A DNA stretch of 64,000 bases. Origin: Amycolatopsis lexingtonensis. Its GTDB lineage: Bacteria > Actinomycetota > Actinomycetes > Mycobacteriales > Pseudonocardiaceae. The notes under the pieces were generated by a model. The model saw nothing but the letters and a program-made list of their open reading frames with translations. It was not told where the DNA came from and made no database searches. Numbering within the stretch: position 1 is the stretch's first letter; each line of letters opens with the position of its first letter. Shown piece after piece: positions 1 through 7,741 of this stretch. Made by a program: the position numbers and the translations under genes. The stretch spans positions 6,043,501 through 6,107,500 of the forward strand of contig NZ_JADBEG010000001.1 of the NCBI RefSeq assembly GCF_014873755.1. Reading direction: 5' to 3'.

Positions 1-1
1 G

Positions 2-340
2 TTCACGACGGCTTCGGGCATGGGCGGGTACTTCGCGTTGCTGGGGTTGCTGTCCACGGGCGCCGGCTGGGCCCTGCGCAGCGCGGCGGGGACGCTGATG
101 TCGGTGATCGTGCTGCTCGTGCCGCTGCCGCTGATCGTGGCTTCACTGGGGCAGCCGGAGCTGGTGGCGTACTTCCCGGGGATCGCCGGGGTGAACGCGA
201 CGGTGGAGGCGGGGCACCCGAATCCGATCACGATGACGGCGGCGCCGTACGCGCCTTGGGTGGGGTTGGTGGTGTGCGCGGTGTGGGCTGTGGTGGCGCT
301 GGCGGTGGGGACCGCGGTGCTGCGGCGCCGCGACGCCTGA
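2..340 (+). CDS. ABC-2-type transporter permease, C-terminal fragment
   Basis: The reading frame is open from the left edge of the window, so the true start lies outside it. The visible 112 residues carry hydrophobic segments near residues 14-25, 30-48 and 88-105 and end in a short basic tail (LRRRDA). This is the usual end of a multi-spanning ABC exporter permease. The ABC family is inferred only from this hydrophobic pattern and the tail, and other integral membrane families are possible. The stop is followed by a non-coding gap that contains an inverted repeat. Confidence 0.5.
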   Translation, partial: FTTASGMGGYFALLGLLSTGAGWALRSAAGTLMSVIVLLVPLPLIVASLGQPELVAYFPGIAGVNATVEAGHPNPITMTAAPYAPWVGLVVCAVWAVVALAVGTAVLRRRDA

Positions 341-426
341 GCCGAGACCCCCGCCCTCCCTGGGGGGCGTGCCCTTGTCCAGCCTATCGGCGCGCCCCGA
401 CAAACCGGCTCGGCGCCGTCGCTGCG

Positions 427-470
427 GGCCGGGTTGTCCACAGCACGTGCCAGATGTGGACAACCCGGCC
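427..470. repeat. Perfect 16-bp inverted repeat holding two TTGTCCACA sites
   Basis: The arms at 427-442 and 455-470 are exact reverse complements separated by 12 nt. Each arm contains the nonamer TTGTCCACA, at 434-442 on the plus strand and 455-463 on the minus strand. That nonamer is the consensus DnaA box of Streptomyces and Mycobacterium. The element lies between two convergent genes, so it could also act as a transcription terminator. There is no T-run to favour that. The same layout with the same spacer recurs at 44093-44132. Confidence 0.6.
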
Positions 471-473
471 GCT

Positions 474-1010
474 TCAGCTCACCCCGATACCCGCCAGGAT
501 CTCCCGCGCACTCCGCACCAACGACTCCCGCGAAGCCGGCTCCGAAGCCCCCGCCAGCGCGCCGAAGATCGTCCCCTCCATCCAGTCCACCACCACCCCG
601 GCATGCCGGACCGGATCCGAAGAACCCGCCGCCGCCAATACCTCCGCGGCCCGGCGCCGGATCAACGCCCCGCCCGAGTCGTACTCCGCGCGCAGCTCCG
701 GCCGCCGCGTCGCCTCCAGCGCGAACTCGTACCGCGCCAGCATCCGCGTCCGCCCCGACGTGATCGCCTCGAACGCGTACCCGGCGATGAGCTCCGCCAA
801 ATCGCGCGACGACGCCGAAACCTGGTCCAGTTCGACGATCCGCGCGAAGGCCAGCGAGAGCAGCGCCGCCCGCGTGCGCGCGTAGTACGACGTCGAGCCC
901 GCCGGCAAGCCCGCCGCGCGGTCGACCGCCCGGTGGGTCAGGCCGCGCATGCCGTCCGCCGCGATCACCTCGATGGCCGTGTCGGCGATCACCTCTAGTC
1001 GTTCCACCAC
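474..1010 (-). CDS. TetR-family transcriptional repressor
   Basis: The product has 178 residues and starts at GTG. An N-terminal helix-turn-helix of the TetR type occupies about residues 8-50 (GMRGLTHRAVDRAAG followed by TSYYA, the usual recognition-helix region). The rest is the helical ligand-binding and dimerisation domain. The gene diverges from the FAD monooxygenase at 1057. The 46-bp gap contains two back-to-back palindromes, so the protein very likely represses that monooxygenase and itself. The ligand cannot be told from sequence. Family assignment is firm. Confidence 0.9.
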   Translation of the reverse strand: MVERLEVIADTAIEVIAADGMRGLTHRAVDRAAGLPAGSTSYYARTRAALLSLAFARIVELDQVSASSRDLAELIAGYAFEAITSGRTRMLARYEFALEATRRPELRAEYDSGGALIRRRAAEVLAAAGSSDPVRHAGVVVDWMEGTIFGALAGASEPASRESLVRSAREILAGIGVS

Positions 1011-1014
1011 CCCA

Positions 1015-1048
1015 CTCTACAGGTGTAGAGTCCTCTACACCTGTAGAG
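1015..1048. promoter_or_regulatory. Twin palindromic operator between tetR and monooxygenase
   Basis: There are two copies of the 16-bp palindrome CTCTACA-N2-TGTAGAG, at 1015-1030 (centre GG) and 1033-1048 (centre CC). Each half-site is perfect, and the first copy is the exact reverse complement of the second. Their centres are 18 bp apart. They fill the gap between the divergent starts, and the second overlaps the purine-rich ribosome-binding region (GAGGAGGAG) of the monooxygenase. This is the expected arrangement for cooperative TetR dimer binding. Confidence 0.85.
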
Positions 1049-1056
1049 GAGGAGCC

Positions 1057-2184
1057 ATGCACGCAGTGGTCGTCGGGGGCGGCATCGGAGGACTCGGCGC
1101 GGCAGCTGGACTGCACCGGGTCGGCTGGCGGGTCACCGTGCTCGAGCAAGCCGAAAAATTTGGCGACGTCGGCGCCGGGATCTCGCTCTGGCCCAACGCC
1201 CTGCGCTGCCTGGACGAACTCGGCGTCGACCTCGGCGGCAGCCTCGCCCCGCAACGCGACGGCGGGTTCCGCGACCGCCGCGGCCGCCGGATCACCCGCT
1301 GGGACTCGGCCGCCTTCGAACGCCGCCACGGCCGTCCGCTCGGCGCCATCCACCGGCGGGACCTCGTCAAAGCGCTCACGGAGGCCGTCCCCGCCGAAAG
1401 CCTCCGGACCGGCACCGAAGTCACCGAGGTCCGCGAAGACGGGCTCGTCCGCTTCGACGGCGGTGAGATCGAAGCCGACCTGGTCGTCGCCGCCGACGGG
1501 ATCCGCAGCCGCGTCCGCCGCGCGCTCTTCCCGCACCACCCCGAGCCCGTCTACTCCGGCAGCGCAGCTTTCCGCGGCGTCGCGAAACTGCCGCACACCA
1601 GGCTCGGCACGAGCTTCGACCGCGGCACCGAAGTCGGCGTCCTGCCCCTCACCGGCGACGACGTCTACTGGTGGATCTGTTACGTCACCGAGCCGGGCCG
1701 CAACCCGTGCACCCCGGACTTCGGCGCGTGGCACGACCCCATCCCGGCCCTGATCGACGCGACCCCACCGGAAGCGTTGCTACACCACGACCTCTACCAC
1801 CTCGGAACGCCGCTGCCGACCTACACCCGCGGCCGGATCGCGCTGCTCGGCGACGCCGCGCACGCGATGCCGCCGTTCCTCGGCCAAGGCGGTTGCCAGG
1901 CACTCGAAGACGCCGTGGTGCTCGCCCACGCCGTGTCCACAAAGGACCTGACGCAGGCGATCCGGAGCTACGACGAGGAACGACGTCCGCGCAGCCAGAA
2001 GGTCGCCAGGGAGTCCGTCCGGATGGGCAAGCTGGGAGCCCAGCTGGCCAATCCCGTCGCAATAGCGCTGCGCACCGCCGTACTGAGGATGCTCCCGGCG
2101 AACGCGACAGCCCGGGCAGGCGCGGCCATCACGGGGTGGCGGCCGCCGCGTCTCCCCCGACCAGTCCCGCCTCGTACGCCGTGA
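1057..2184 (+). CDS. FAD-dependent monooxygenase (class A flavoprotein)
   Basis: The 375-residue protein starts at ATG 1057, preceded by a strong GGAGGAG site. The frame is also open upstream, but that part overlaps the operator. Residues 4-13 hold the FAD-binding GxGxxG (VVGGGIGGLG). A second FAD signature, GDAAHAMPPFLGQGG, begins near residue 265. Both belong to the salicylate or PHBH-type hydroxylases, which use NAD(P)H and O2. The substrate is unknown. Control by the divergent TetR protein is likely. The 3' end overlaps the convergent response regulator by 56 bp. Confidence 0.88.
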   Translation: MHAVVVGGGIGGLGAAAGLHRVGWRVTVLEQAEKFGDVGAGISLWPNALRCLDELGVDLGGSLAPQRDGGFRDRRGRRITRWDSAAFERRHGRPLGAIHRRDLVKALTEAVPAESLRTGTEVTEVREDGLVRFDGGEIEADLVVAADGIRSRVRRALFPHHPEPVYSGSAAFRGVAKLPHTRLGTSFDRGTEVGVLPLTGDDVYWWICYVTEPGRNPCTPDFGAWHDPIPALIDATPPEALLHHDLYHLGTPLPTYTRGRIALLGDAAHAMPPFLGQGGCQALEDAVVLAHAVSTKDLTQAIRSYDEERRPRSQKVARESVRMGKLGAQLANPVAIALRTAVLRMLPANATARAGAAITGWRPPRLPRPVPPRTP

Positions 2185-2803
2185 TCGCCGCCTGCACCCG
2201 GTTCTTCGCGCCGAGCCGGGTCAGGATCGTGCTGACGTGCGCCTTCACCGTGCCTTCGACGACGAACATCCGCGCCGCGATGTCCGCATTGGACAGTCCG
2301 GAACCGAGCAGGGTCAGCACTTCCCGCTCGCGCGGCGTCAGCGCGCTGATCCGCTCCCGGGCCGCGGCCGCACGCGTCAAGCGGCCGCCGGACAGCCGCG
2401 CGATGACCCGCTGGGCGACCTTCGGCGAGAGGAACGCGGCCCCGCCGGCGACGGCGTGGATCCCGGCCAGCAGCTCGCGCGGATCCCCCGACTTCAGCAG
2501 GAACCCGCCCGCGCCGAGGCCCAGCGCGCGTTCGATGTACTCGTCCTCGCCGAACGTCGTCAGCATGATCACGCCGGTCGAGGGCAGCAGTTTCCGGATC
2601 TCGGCGGCGGCACCGAGGCCGTCCAGGCCCGGCATCCGGATGTCGAGCAGCACGACGTCCGGGTGGGTGGCGAGCGCCTCCGACACCGCCGCGCGCCCGT
2701 CGGCGGCCTCGGCGACGACCTCGATGTCCGGGTCCGCGCCGAGGATCGCCGCAACTCCCGCCCGCATCAGCGCTTCGTCGTCGGCCAGTACCACCCTGAT
2801 CAC
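2129..2803 (-). CDS. NarL/LuxR-family response regulator
   Basis: The 224-residue protein has an N-terminal receiver domain. Acidic residues D8/D9 and the phosphoacceptor D54 (LLDIRMPG) are present, as is a conserved lysine in FLLKSGD. The C-terminal LuxR helix-turn-helix begins at about residue 158 (LTPREREVLTLL) and ends with GTVKAHVSTIL. The GTG start overlaps the kinase stop by four bases (GTGA), so the two genes are translationally coupled. It is the partner of the kinase at 2800-4368. Its targets are unknown. Confidence 0.93.
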   Translation of the reverse strand: MIRVVLADDEALMRAGVAAILGADPDIEVVAEAADGRAAVSEALATHPDVVLLDIRMPGLDGLGAAAEIRKLLPSTGVIMLTTFGEDEYIERALGLGAGGFLLKSGDPRELLAGIHAVAGGAAFLSPKVAQRVIARLSGGRLTRAAAARERISALTPREREVLTLLGSGLSNADIAARMFVVEGTVKAHVSTILTRLGAKNRVQAAITAYEAGLVGGDAAAATP

Positions 2804-4368
2804 GATGCCCCCTCGGCGAACCAGTCCTTGGAAACCAGCTTCCCATCGGCGAAACATAGCCGGTAGGCGGCGTAGTCGTTGTTCAGCCACGACCGCCCGG
2901 CGCCGTAGTACTCGCACGCGGCGCCGGGCACCGACGGCGGCTCGCCCCGGGTGGGCCGCGCCGAGCGCTGGCGTTCGGGCAGCGTCAGCTCGGCCCGCGG
3001 CTGCCCGATCCGCAGCCGTTCGTAGGCGCCGCCGGGCAGTTCGGAGGAGTTCCACTGGTAGAGGAACGCGATCCCGCCGACCGCCAGCACCACCCCGAAC
3101 AACGCGAGCGGCACGACTACCGCCTGGATCAGGCTGCGCCGCACGTCGCGGCGGGCCAGCTCCAGGGCCCGGGCGGACGTCGACTGCCCGATCTCGTCGT
3201 CGGCGGCCTCGCGCAGTTCCGGCGTCTCCTCGACCGGCGCGGCGTCGTGCGGCAGCGTCGCGGTGACGGCGAACCCGCCCTCGTGCGGTCCGGCCCGCAG
3301 CGTCCCGCCGACCAGCCGGACGCGCTCGCGCAGGCCGATCAGCCCGCGGCGCCCGGACGCCGCGCCCGGCAGCGGCCCGGCGGGCGGTGGCGCGTTGACG
3401 ACGCTCACCTCCGTCAGAGCACCGGAACTGGTCACCCGGACCACCACCGCGGCCCCCGGCGCGTGCTTCGCCACGTTCGTCAGCGCTTCCTGCACCACGC
3501 GGTGGGCGGCGCGGGCGACCATCGGCGGCGCCTGCGCGCTGTCGACGGTCGAATCGATCAGCAGCCCCGACGCCCGCGCCCGCGCGATCAGCTCGTCGAG
3601 GTCGCCCTGCACCGGTTCGACCGGGGCGGCGTCCTCGCGCAGCACGCCGATGATTTCGCGCAGCCGCTCGGTCGCCGCCGCGGCACTGGTCCGCAACTGC
3701 GTGGCGGCGTCGCGCTGCGGGTCGTCGAGCCCCGGCGCGACCTCGAGGGCGGCGGCGCGGACGGCGATCAGGCTCAGCTCGTGCCCGAGCGAGTCGTGCA
3801 TGTCGCTGGCGATCCGGGCGCGCTCGCGCAGCCGCGCCTGGTCGGCGACGAGCCGCTGCCTGCTCTCCATCTCCTCGGCCCGCCGCCAGCCGGTGCGCGC
3901 GAGCTCGCCGCGCACCCGGACGTACCGGCCCAGCAGCCACGGCGACAGCCCGGCGAACACCAGGATCGCGACCATCGCCGCCCAGTCCCCGAGCCCGTCG
4001 GGCCCGGCGAACAGCGACAGCGGCAGGCCGAGCACCACCACGGCCACGCCGATCAGCACGCCCGGCCGCGCCCGGTCCATCCGCAGCCCGGCCAGGTAGC
4101 TCATCGCGACCAGCACGAACACGACCCAGACGGGCAAGCGGTCGCCATACGGGAACGGCACGGCGAGCGCCCCGGCCAGCGCGATGCCGAGCGAGACGAC
4201 GGGATAGCGCCGGGACGTTGCCACCGACCCCGCCACGACGGCGAGCCCGCCGGCCAGCTCCCAGTACGATCGGCTCTCGATCGTGCCCGCGGCGACGATG
4301 AAGCCGAGGAACAGGCCGAGCGCGACGTCGAGCACCACCCGCCACCTGCGCTTCGTCACCTCTTGCAC
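2800..4368 (-). CDS. Sensor histidine kinase with unusual C-terminal membrane/extracellular extension
   Basis: The 522-residue protein has about four or five N-terminal membrane helices (residues 10-150). A HisKA_3 dimerisation helix follows, with the phospho-acceptor histidine near residue 190 (SDMHDSLGHE). The HATPase domain has its N-box near residue 293. Most NarL-type kinases end there. This one adds an acidic linker, a further membrane helix at about residues 412-438 and a roughly 80-residue tail with two cysteines (GAACEYYG and YRLCFADG). The tail resembles small SmpA/OmlA-like periplasmic domains and may sense a signal outside the membrane. The GTG start was chosen as the longest supported one. 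Confidence 0.88.
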   Translation of the reverse strand: MQEVTKRRWRVVLDVALGLFLGFIVAAGTIESRSYWELAGGLAVVAGSVATSRRYPVVSLGIALAGALAVPFPYGDRLPVWVVFVLVAMSYLAGLRMDRARPGVLIGVAVVVLGLPLSLFAGPDGLGDWAAMVAILVFAGLSPWLLGRYVRVRGELARTGWRRAEEMESRQRLVADQARLRERARIASDMHDSLGHELSLIAVRAAALEVAPGLDDPQRDAATQLRTSAAAATERLREIIGVLREDAAPVEPVQGDLDELIARARASGLLIDSTVDSAQAPPMVARAAHRVVQEALTNVAKHAPGAAVVVRVTSSGALTEVSVVNAPPPAGPLPGAASGRRGLIGLRERVRLVGGTLRAGPHEGGFAVTATLPHDAAPVEETPELREAADDEIGQSTSARALELARRDVRRSLIQAVVVPLALFGVVLAVGGIAFLYQWNSSELPGGAYERLRIGQPRAELTLPERQRSARPTRGEPPSVPGAACEYYGAGRSWLNNDYAAYRLCFADGKLVSKDWFAEGAS

Positions 4369-4414
4369 ACGTCCGAAGCTACAAGGCGTGACCGCGGGCG
4401 ACCACTGCCGAAAG

Positions 4415-5137
4415 TCAACCTTTCAGCGTGTCCACGAACGCCAGCGTCTGCGGCCAGGACAGCGCGAACGCGTCGGCGTTCACCGCCGTCCCGTGCCGCG
4501 CGGAGTCGCTGAAGCCATGTTCGGCGCCCGGGAAGTGCTGGCTGAAGGTCGCGCCGCGCGGCCGCGACTGCAGCGCCGTCTGCAGCCGGGCGAACGTCTC
4601 GTGCGAGACGACGGCGTCGGCTTCCGGGTAGGCGACGAGGACCGGCGCGGTGATCTGTGTCGACAAAGCGACCGCGTCGAGGTCGTGGTTCGGCGGCGCC
4701 GGGTCGCGGACCGTCGGGTGGTAGGCGACGACGCCGGAAAGCCGCTGGTCGCGGGCCGCGAGCAGGAGCGCGAACCGGCCGCCGAGGCACCAGCCCATGA
4801 CCCCCGCCGACGTGCAGCCGAGGTCGCCGAGCAGGTGGTCGAGCAGCGCGGTCTGCTCCGCCAGCGCGACTTCGTCGCGCAGTTCGCCGAGCTTCGCGCC
4901 GAGGTCCTCGCGGGAGGTGTTGTCGGTGCTCGCGCCGTGGAAGACGTCCCAGGTCAGCGCCGTGATCCCGCGGCCGGCCAGCTCGTCGGCCCAGGCCCGG
5001 ACCTGCGCGCCGATCCCGGTGATCATCGGCAGCAGCAGCATCCCGGTCGCCGACCCGCCCGCCGGCCGGGCCAGGTACGCGGAGAGTTCGCCGACACGGA
5101 CCGTGGACGTCTCGAAGGTCATGTCCGCATGATGCAT
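4415..5137 (-). CDS. Dienelactone hydrolase family protein
   Basis: The 240-residue alpha/beta hydrolase has the dienelactone-hydrolase nucleophile as cysteine in GWCLGG (near residue 116), an aspartate in YPEADAVV (near 173) and a histidine in GAEHGFS (near 206). The catalytic triad is therefore complete. The start at ATG 5137 is preceded by GGTGGA. An alternative ATG at 5122 would shorten it by five residues. Members cleave dienelactones or other small esters in the cytoplasm, and the true substrate is unknown. Only 11 bp separate this start from the divergent gene at 5149. Confidence 0.88.
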   Translation of the reverse strand: MHHADMTFETSTVRVGELSAYLARPAGGSATGMLLLPMITGIGAQVRAWADELAGRGITALTWDVFHGASTDNTSREDLGAKLGELRDEVALAEQTALLDHLLGDLGCTSAGVMGWCLGGRFALLLAARDQRLSGVVAYHPTVRDPAPPNHDLDAVALSTQITAPVLVAYPEADAVVSHETFARLQTALQSRPRGATFSQHFPGAEHGFSDSARHGTAVNADAFALSWPQTLAFVDTLKG

Positions 5138-5148
5138 GATGATCCACC

Positions 5149-5358
5149 ATGGCCGAGCGCACACTCGCCGAGCAGTTGGGCGGCTACCTCCCCGAGGGCA
5201 TCGAAGCCCTCGAAGAGCACGAACGGCAGGACCTCGCCGACGCCCTGCGCGACGCGCGCCGCCGGCAGGCGAAAGCGCTCGCCGAAGCAGGCGAAGAGGG
5301 CCTCCGGTACGTTCCGGCACTGCTGCGCGGCGCGGTCCGGAAGGCGGTCGGGCTGTGA
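5149..5358 (+). CDS. Small conserved-looking protein of unknown function
   Basis: The 69-residue protein is acidic and helical with many E, A, R and L residues (for example EALEEHERQDLADAL), and has no membrane segment. Its stop overlaps the next start by four bases (GTGA), so the two are coupled. No clear ribosome-binding site precedes the ATG, and the divergent start lies only 11 bp away, so the mRNA may be leaderless. I do not recognise the family. Codon usage matches the neighbours, which supports it being a real gene. Confidence 0.65.
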   Translation: MAERTLAEQLGGYLPEGIEALEEHERQDLADALRDARRRQAKALAEAGEEGLRYVPALLRGAVRKAVGL

Positions 5359-6101
5359 CCGCGGACTACGCCTCGCGCGCGGAGATCCTGAAGCTGGCCC
5401 GCGTCCTCGACGTCGAGCACGAGCGGCTGGAGTACCTCGCCCGCGTCGACGCCGACGACCTCAAGGCGTTCCGCGAGCAGGTCACCGACACGCTGTTCGA
5501 CGCGAACATCGCGGTGCTGCAGCGGATGGCGCTGGCCGCGCGGCTGCTGCCCGGCGCGGTGCTCGCCAAGATCGCCGAAAAGGTGTTCGGCCCGCTGCTG
5601 TGCGCCCGGATCGCCGGGCTGGTCGAGGTCTCCCGGGGCGTCGACGTCGCCAAGCGGCTGCACCCGCGGTTCCTCGCCGAAGTCGCGGCGGACCTCGACC
5701 CGCGGCGGGCGAGCGCGATCATCTCGCGCATCCCGCTGGACACCGTCCTCGCGGTCGCCGCCGAACTGGCGAGCCGCGAAGACTGGATCACCCTCGGCCG
5801 GTTCGTCGGGCACCTGCCCGACCCGACCGTGCGGCGCGCGCTGGAGCAGATCGACGACCCGGGCCTGCTGCGGATCGCGTTCGTGCTCGACGACAAGAAC
5901 CGCATCGACCACGTCGTCGGCCTGCTGCCCGCGCACCGGCTCGGCCGGCTGATCACCGCGGCGGGCACCGACGAGGACCTTTGGGACCCGGCGCTGGACC
6001 TGCTGACCCACCTGTCCGACGAACGGCGCGCCACCCTGGCCCCGATGCTCGGCGGCCTGCCCGAAGGACTGCGGGAACGCGCTCAGGCGACGATCAAGTA
6101 G
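5355..6101 (+). CDS. Uncharacterised helical-repeat protein
   Basis: The 248-residue protein starts at GTG 5355, overlapping the previous stop. It is composed of repeated helical units with patterns such as LDPRRASAIISRIPLDTV and LPAHRLGRLIT. These resemble the superhelical N-domain repeats of MgtE magnesium transporters, but no membrane part follows. It has no signal peptide, so it is probably cytoplasmic. It forms a two-gene unit with the 69-residue protein before it. The function is unknown and the MgtE resemblance is only a weak impression. Confidence 0.75.
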   Translation: MTADYASRAEILKLARVLDVEHERLEYLARVDADDLKAFREQVTDTLFDANIAVLQRMALAARLLPGAVLAKIAEKVFGPLLCARIAGLVEVSRGVDVAKRLHPRFLAEVAADLDPRRASAIISRIPLDTVLAVAAELASREDWITLGRFVGHLPDPTVRRALEQIDDPGLLRIAFVLDDKNRIDHVVGLLPAHRLGRLITAAGTDEDLWDPALDLLTHLSDERRATLAPMLGGLPEGLRERAQATIK

Positions 6102-6304
6102 ATCCCGTAGCCGACGATCGCCGCGCAGAGCGCGAAGCAGATGACGGCGCCGGCCAGCCGGCCGCTGCCCGAGCCACCGGCCTCGCGGGCCGCGTCGCGC
6201 TGGGAGAGCCCGACCACCCCGAAGGAGAAGAGGCTCGTCAGCACGACGACCGAAGCCAGCGCGACGACGAAGACGAGACCGAGGGAACCCCAATCGATGT
6301 GCAC
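6083..6304 (-). CDS. Small two-helix membrane protein downstream of Pit transporter
   Basis: The 73-residue protein starts at GTG 6304. It has two clear membrane helices (about residues 8-30 and 50-71) joined by a short polar loop (SQRDAAREAGGSGSG). It lies 11 bp after the phosphate transporter gene on the same strand, so it is co-transcribed and may be an accessory subunit. No catalytic motif is present. Its 3' end overlaps the convergent gene at 5355-6101 by 19 bp. Confidence 0.75.
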   Translation of the reverse strand: MHIDWGSLGLVFVVALASVVVLTSLFSFGVVGLSQRDAAREAGGSGSGRLAGAVICFALCAAIVGYGIYLIVA

Positions 6305-6315
6305 GGCGGCGCTCC

Positions 6316-7440
6316 TCAGGCGTTGACCGGCTGCACGCCGGGCTCGGGCTCGGTGACGGAGTGGGCGTTGACGGGGTTCCGCTTCGACGCGAGGTAGATG
6401 CCCACCGCCACGACGACCCCGGCGAGCCCGATCAGGACGGTGCCCCAGGTGCCGAGCGTCGAGACCTCGGCGGCGATCGCGCCGACGATCGCGGCGGCGG
6501 GCAGCGTCAGCGCCCAGGCGAGCACCATCTTGCCCGCGACGCCCCAGCGCACCTCGGCGAGCTTGCGGCCGAGCCCGGAGCCGATGATGCCGCCCGAGCA
6601 GACGTGCGTGGTGGACAGCGCGAACCCGAGGTGCGCCGAGGTCAGGATGACCGCGGCGGCGCTCGTCTCGGCCGCGAAGCCTTGCGGCGTCTGGATTTCC
6701 GTGAGCTTCTTGCCCATCGTCTGGATGATCCGCCAGCCGCCGAGGTAGGTGCCGAGCGCGATCGCGGTGCCGGCGGCCAGGATCACCCAGAGCGGCGGAC
6801 CCGAGTTCGGCGCGAGCGAACCGGACGCGATCAGCGTCAGCGTGATGACGCCCATGGTCTTTTGCGCGTCGTTCGTGCCGTGCGCGAGAGACACCAGCGA
6901 AGCCGAGGCGATCTGGCCGGCCTTGAACGTCCGGCCCACCGTGTCCTGCTTCGCCCGCGCGGTGATCCGGTAGACGAGGAAGGTGCCGAGCGTCGCGACG
7001 ATCCCGGCGACGATCGGCGAGGCGAGCGCGGGGATGAGAACCTTCTCGACGACCTTCCCGAAGTGCACGGCGTCGGAACCCGAGGCGATCCAGGTGGCGC
7101 CGATGAGCCCGCCGAACAGGGCGTGCGACGAACTCGACGGCAGCCCGATCAGCCAGGTCAGCAGGTTCCACACGATGGCGCCGACGAGCCCGGCGAAGAT
7201 GATCACCGGCGTCACCTTGGTGTCGTCGACGATGCCCCCGGAGATCGTCTTCGCGACCTCGACCGAAAGGAACGCGCCGACGAGGTTCAGCACCGCGGAC
7301 ACCCCGACGGCGACCTTCGGCTTGAGCGCCCCCGTGGCGATCGAAGTGGCCATGGCGTTGGCGGTGTCGTGGAAGCCGTTGGTGAAGTCGAAAGCCAGCG
7401 CGGCGACGATCACCACCAGCACGATCAGCGAGAAGTCCAT
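6316..7440 (-). CDS. pit: Inorganic phosphate transporter, PiT family (copy 1)
   Basis: The 374-residue integral membrane protein carries both PiT signatures. The N-terminal one is DFTNGFHDTANAMATSIATG (about residues 23-42). The second is in the middle (SLAHGTNDAQKTMGVI), giving the inverted-repeat architecture of cation-coupled phosphate symporters. It moves phosphate, probably as a metal-phosphate complex, into the cell. A three-unit PHO-box-like array lies 68-100 bp upstream, suggesting PhoP control. A close paralogue sits at 59330-60463. A small membrane protein follows in the same operon. Confidence 0.95.
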   Translation of the reverse strand: MDFSLIVLVVIVAALAFDFTNGFHDTANAMATSIATGALKPKVAVGVSAVLNLVGAFLSVEVAKTISGGIVDDTKVTPVIIFAGLVGAIVWNLLTWLIGLPSSSSHALFGGLIGATWIASGSDAVHFGKVVEKVLIPALASPIVAGIVATLGTFLVYRITARAKQDTVGRTFKAGQIASASLVSLAHGTNDAQKTMGVITLTLIASGSLAPNSGPPLWVILAAGTAIALGTYLGGWRIIQTMGKKLTEIQTPQGFAAETSAAAVILTSAHLGFALSTTHVCSGGIIGSGLGRKLAEVRWGVAGKMVLAWALTLPAAAIVGAIAAEVSTLGTWGTVLIGLAGVVVAVGIYLASKRNPVNAHSVTEPEPGVQPVNA

Positions 7441-7507
7441 GCTCGGCTCTCTCTCCGTAGCTGTTCGTTGGCAACGCTACTGATCAAGAGGGCGGCCGCC
7501 GATCCCT

Positions 7508-7540
7508 GTCGTGTGACGGCTCCCTGAACTCTCGATGAAC
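7508..7540 (-). promoter_or_regulatory. Candidate PHO box (three 11-bp direct repeats)
   Basis: Read on the minus strand, three abutting 11-mers are GTTCATCGAGA (7540-7530), GTTCAGGGAGC (7529-7519) and CGTCACACGAC (7518-7508). The first two match the GTTCA core of Streptomyces PhoP direct-repeat units, and the third is degenerate. The array is 68-100 bp upstream of the pit start, a natural place for an activator. Binding by PhoP is inferred from this match and from the phosphate-transporter target. Confidence 0.55.
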
Positions 7541-7609
7541 CGATCCAGCGGGCTCCGGGCCGCGCCCGCAGGAAAGCGCTTGCCGCGGCCCGGCGACGCT
7601 CCGGCAAAG

Positions 7610-7662
7610 GTCTTGAATGAGTCATTCAGGTCTTCGGCGGTCCTGAATGACTCATTCAAGAC
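7610..7662. repeat. 21-bp perfect inverted repeat made of two TGAATGA palindromes
   Basis: The arms at 7610-7630 and 7642-7662 are exact reverse complements with an 11-nt spacer. Each arm contains its own odd palindrome, TGAATGAGTCATTCA in the left arm and TGAATGACTCATTCA in the right. The sequence is much richer in A and T than its surroundings. It could be a pair of protein-binding sites or a hairpin. I have the impression that such elements recur in related genomes, but cannot check that here. Confidence 0.6.
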
Positions 7663-7709
7663 ACCACCGCACCCGCGCCGCCGAGCCCGGCACCACGCTC
7701 GCCGTCCAC

Positions 7710-7741
7710 GACTGGGGGTGGGGCAAACCCCACCCCCAGTC
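7710..7741. terminator. 14-bp perfect G/C hairpin upstream of lnt
   Basis: The arm GACTGGGGGTGGGG at 7710-7723 pairs perfectly with 7728-7741 around the loop CAAA. No T-run follows on either strand. It may be a factor-independent terminator of the actinobacterial kind without U-tract, or a leader structure for lnt, whose start lies 68 bp downstream. Confidence 0.5.

Noticed and set aside
2129..4345. A 738-codon minus-strand frame running through both two-component genes
   Set aside because: It is the response regulator frame extended through the kinase in a wrong frame. The GTG at 2803 with GTGA overlap gives the true start.
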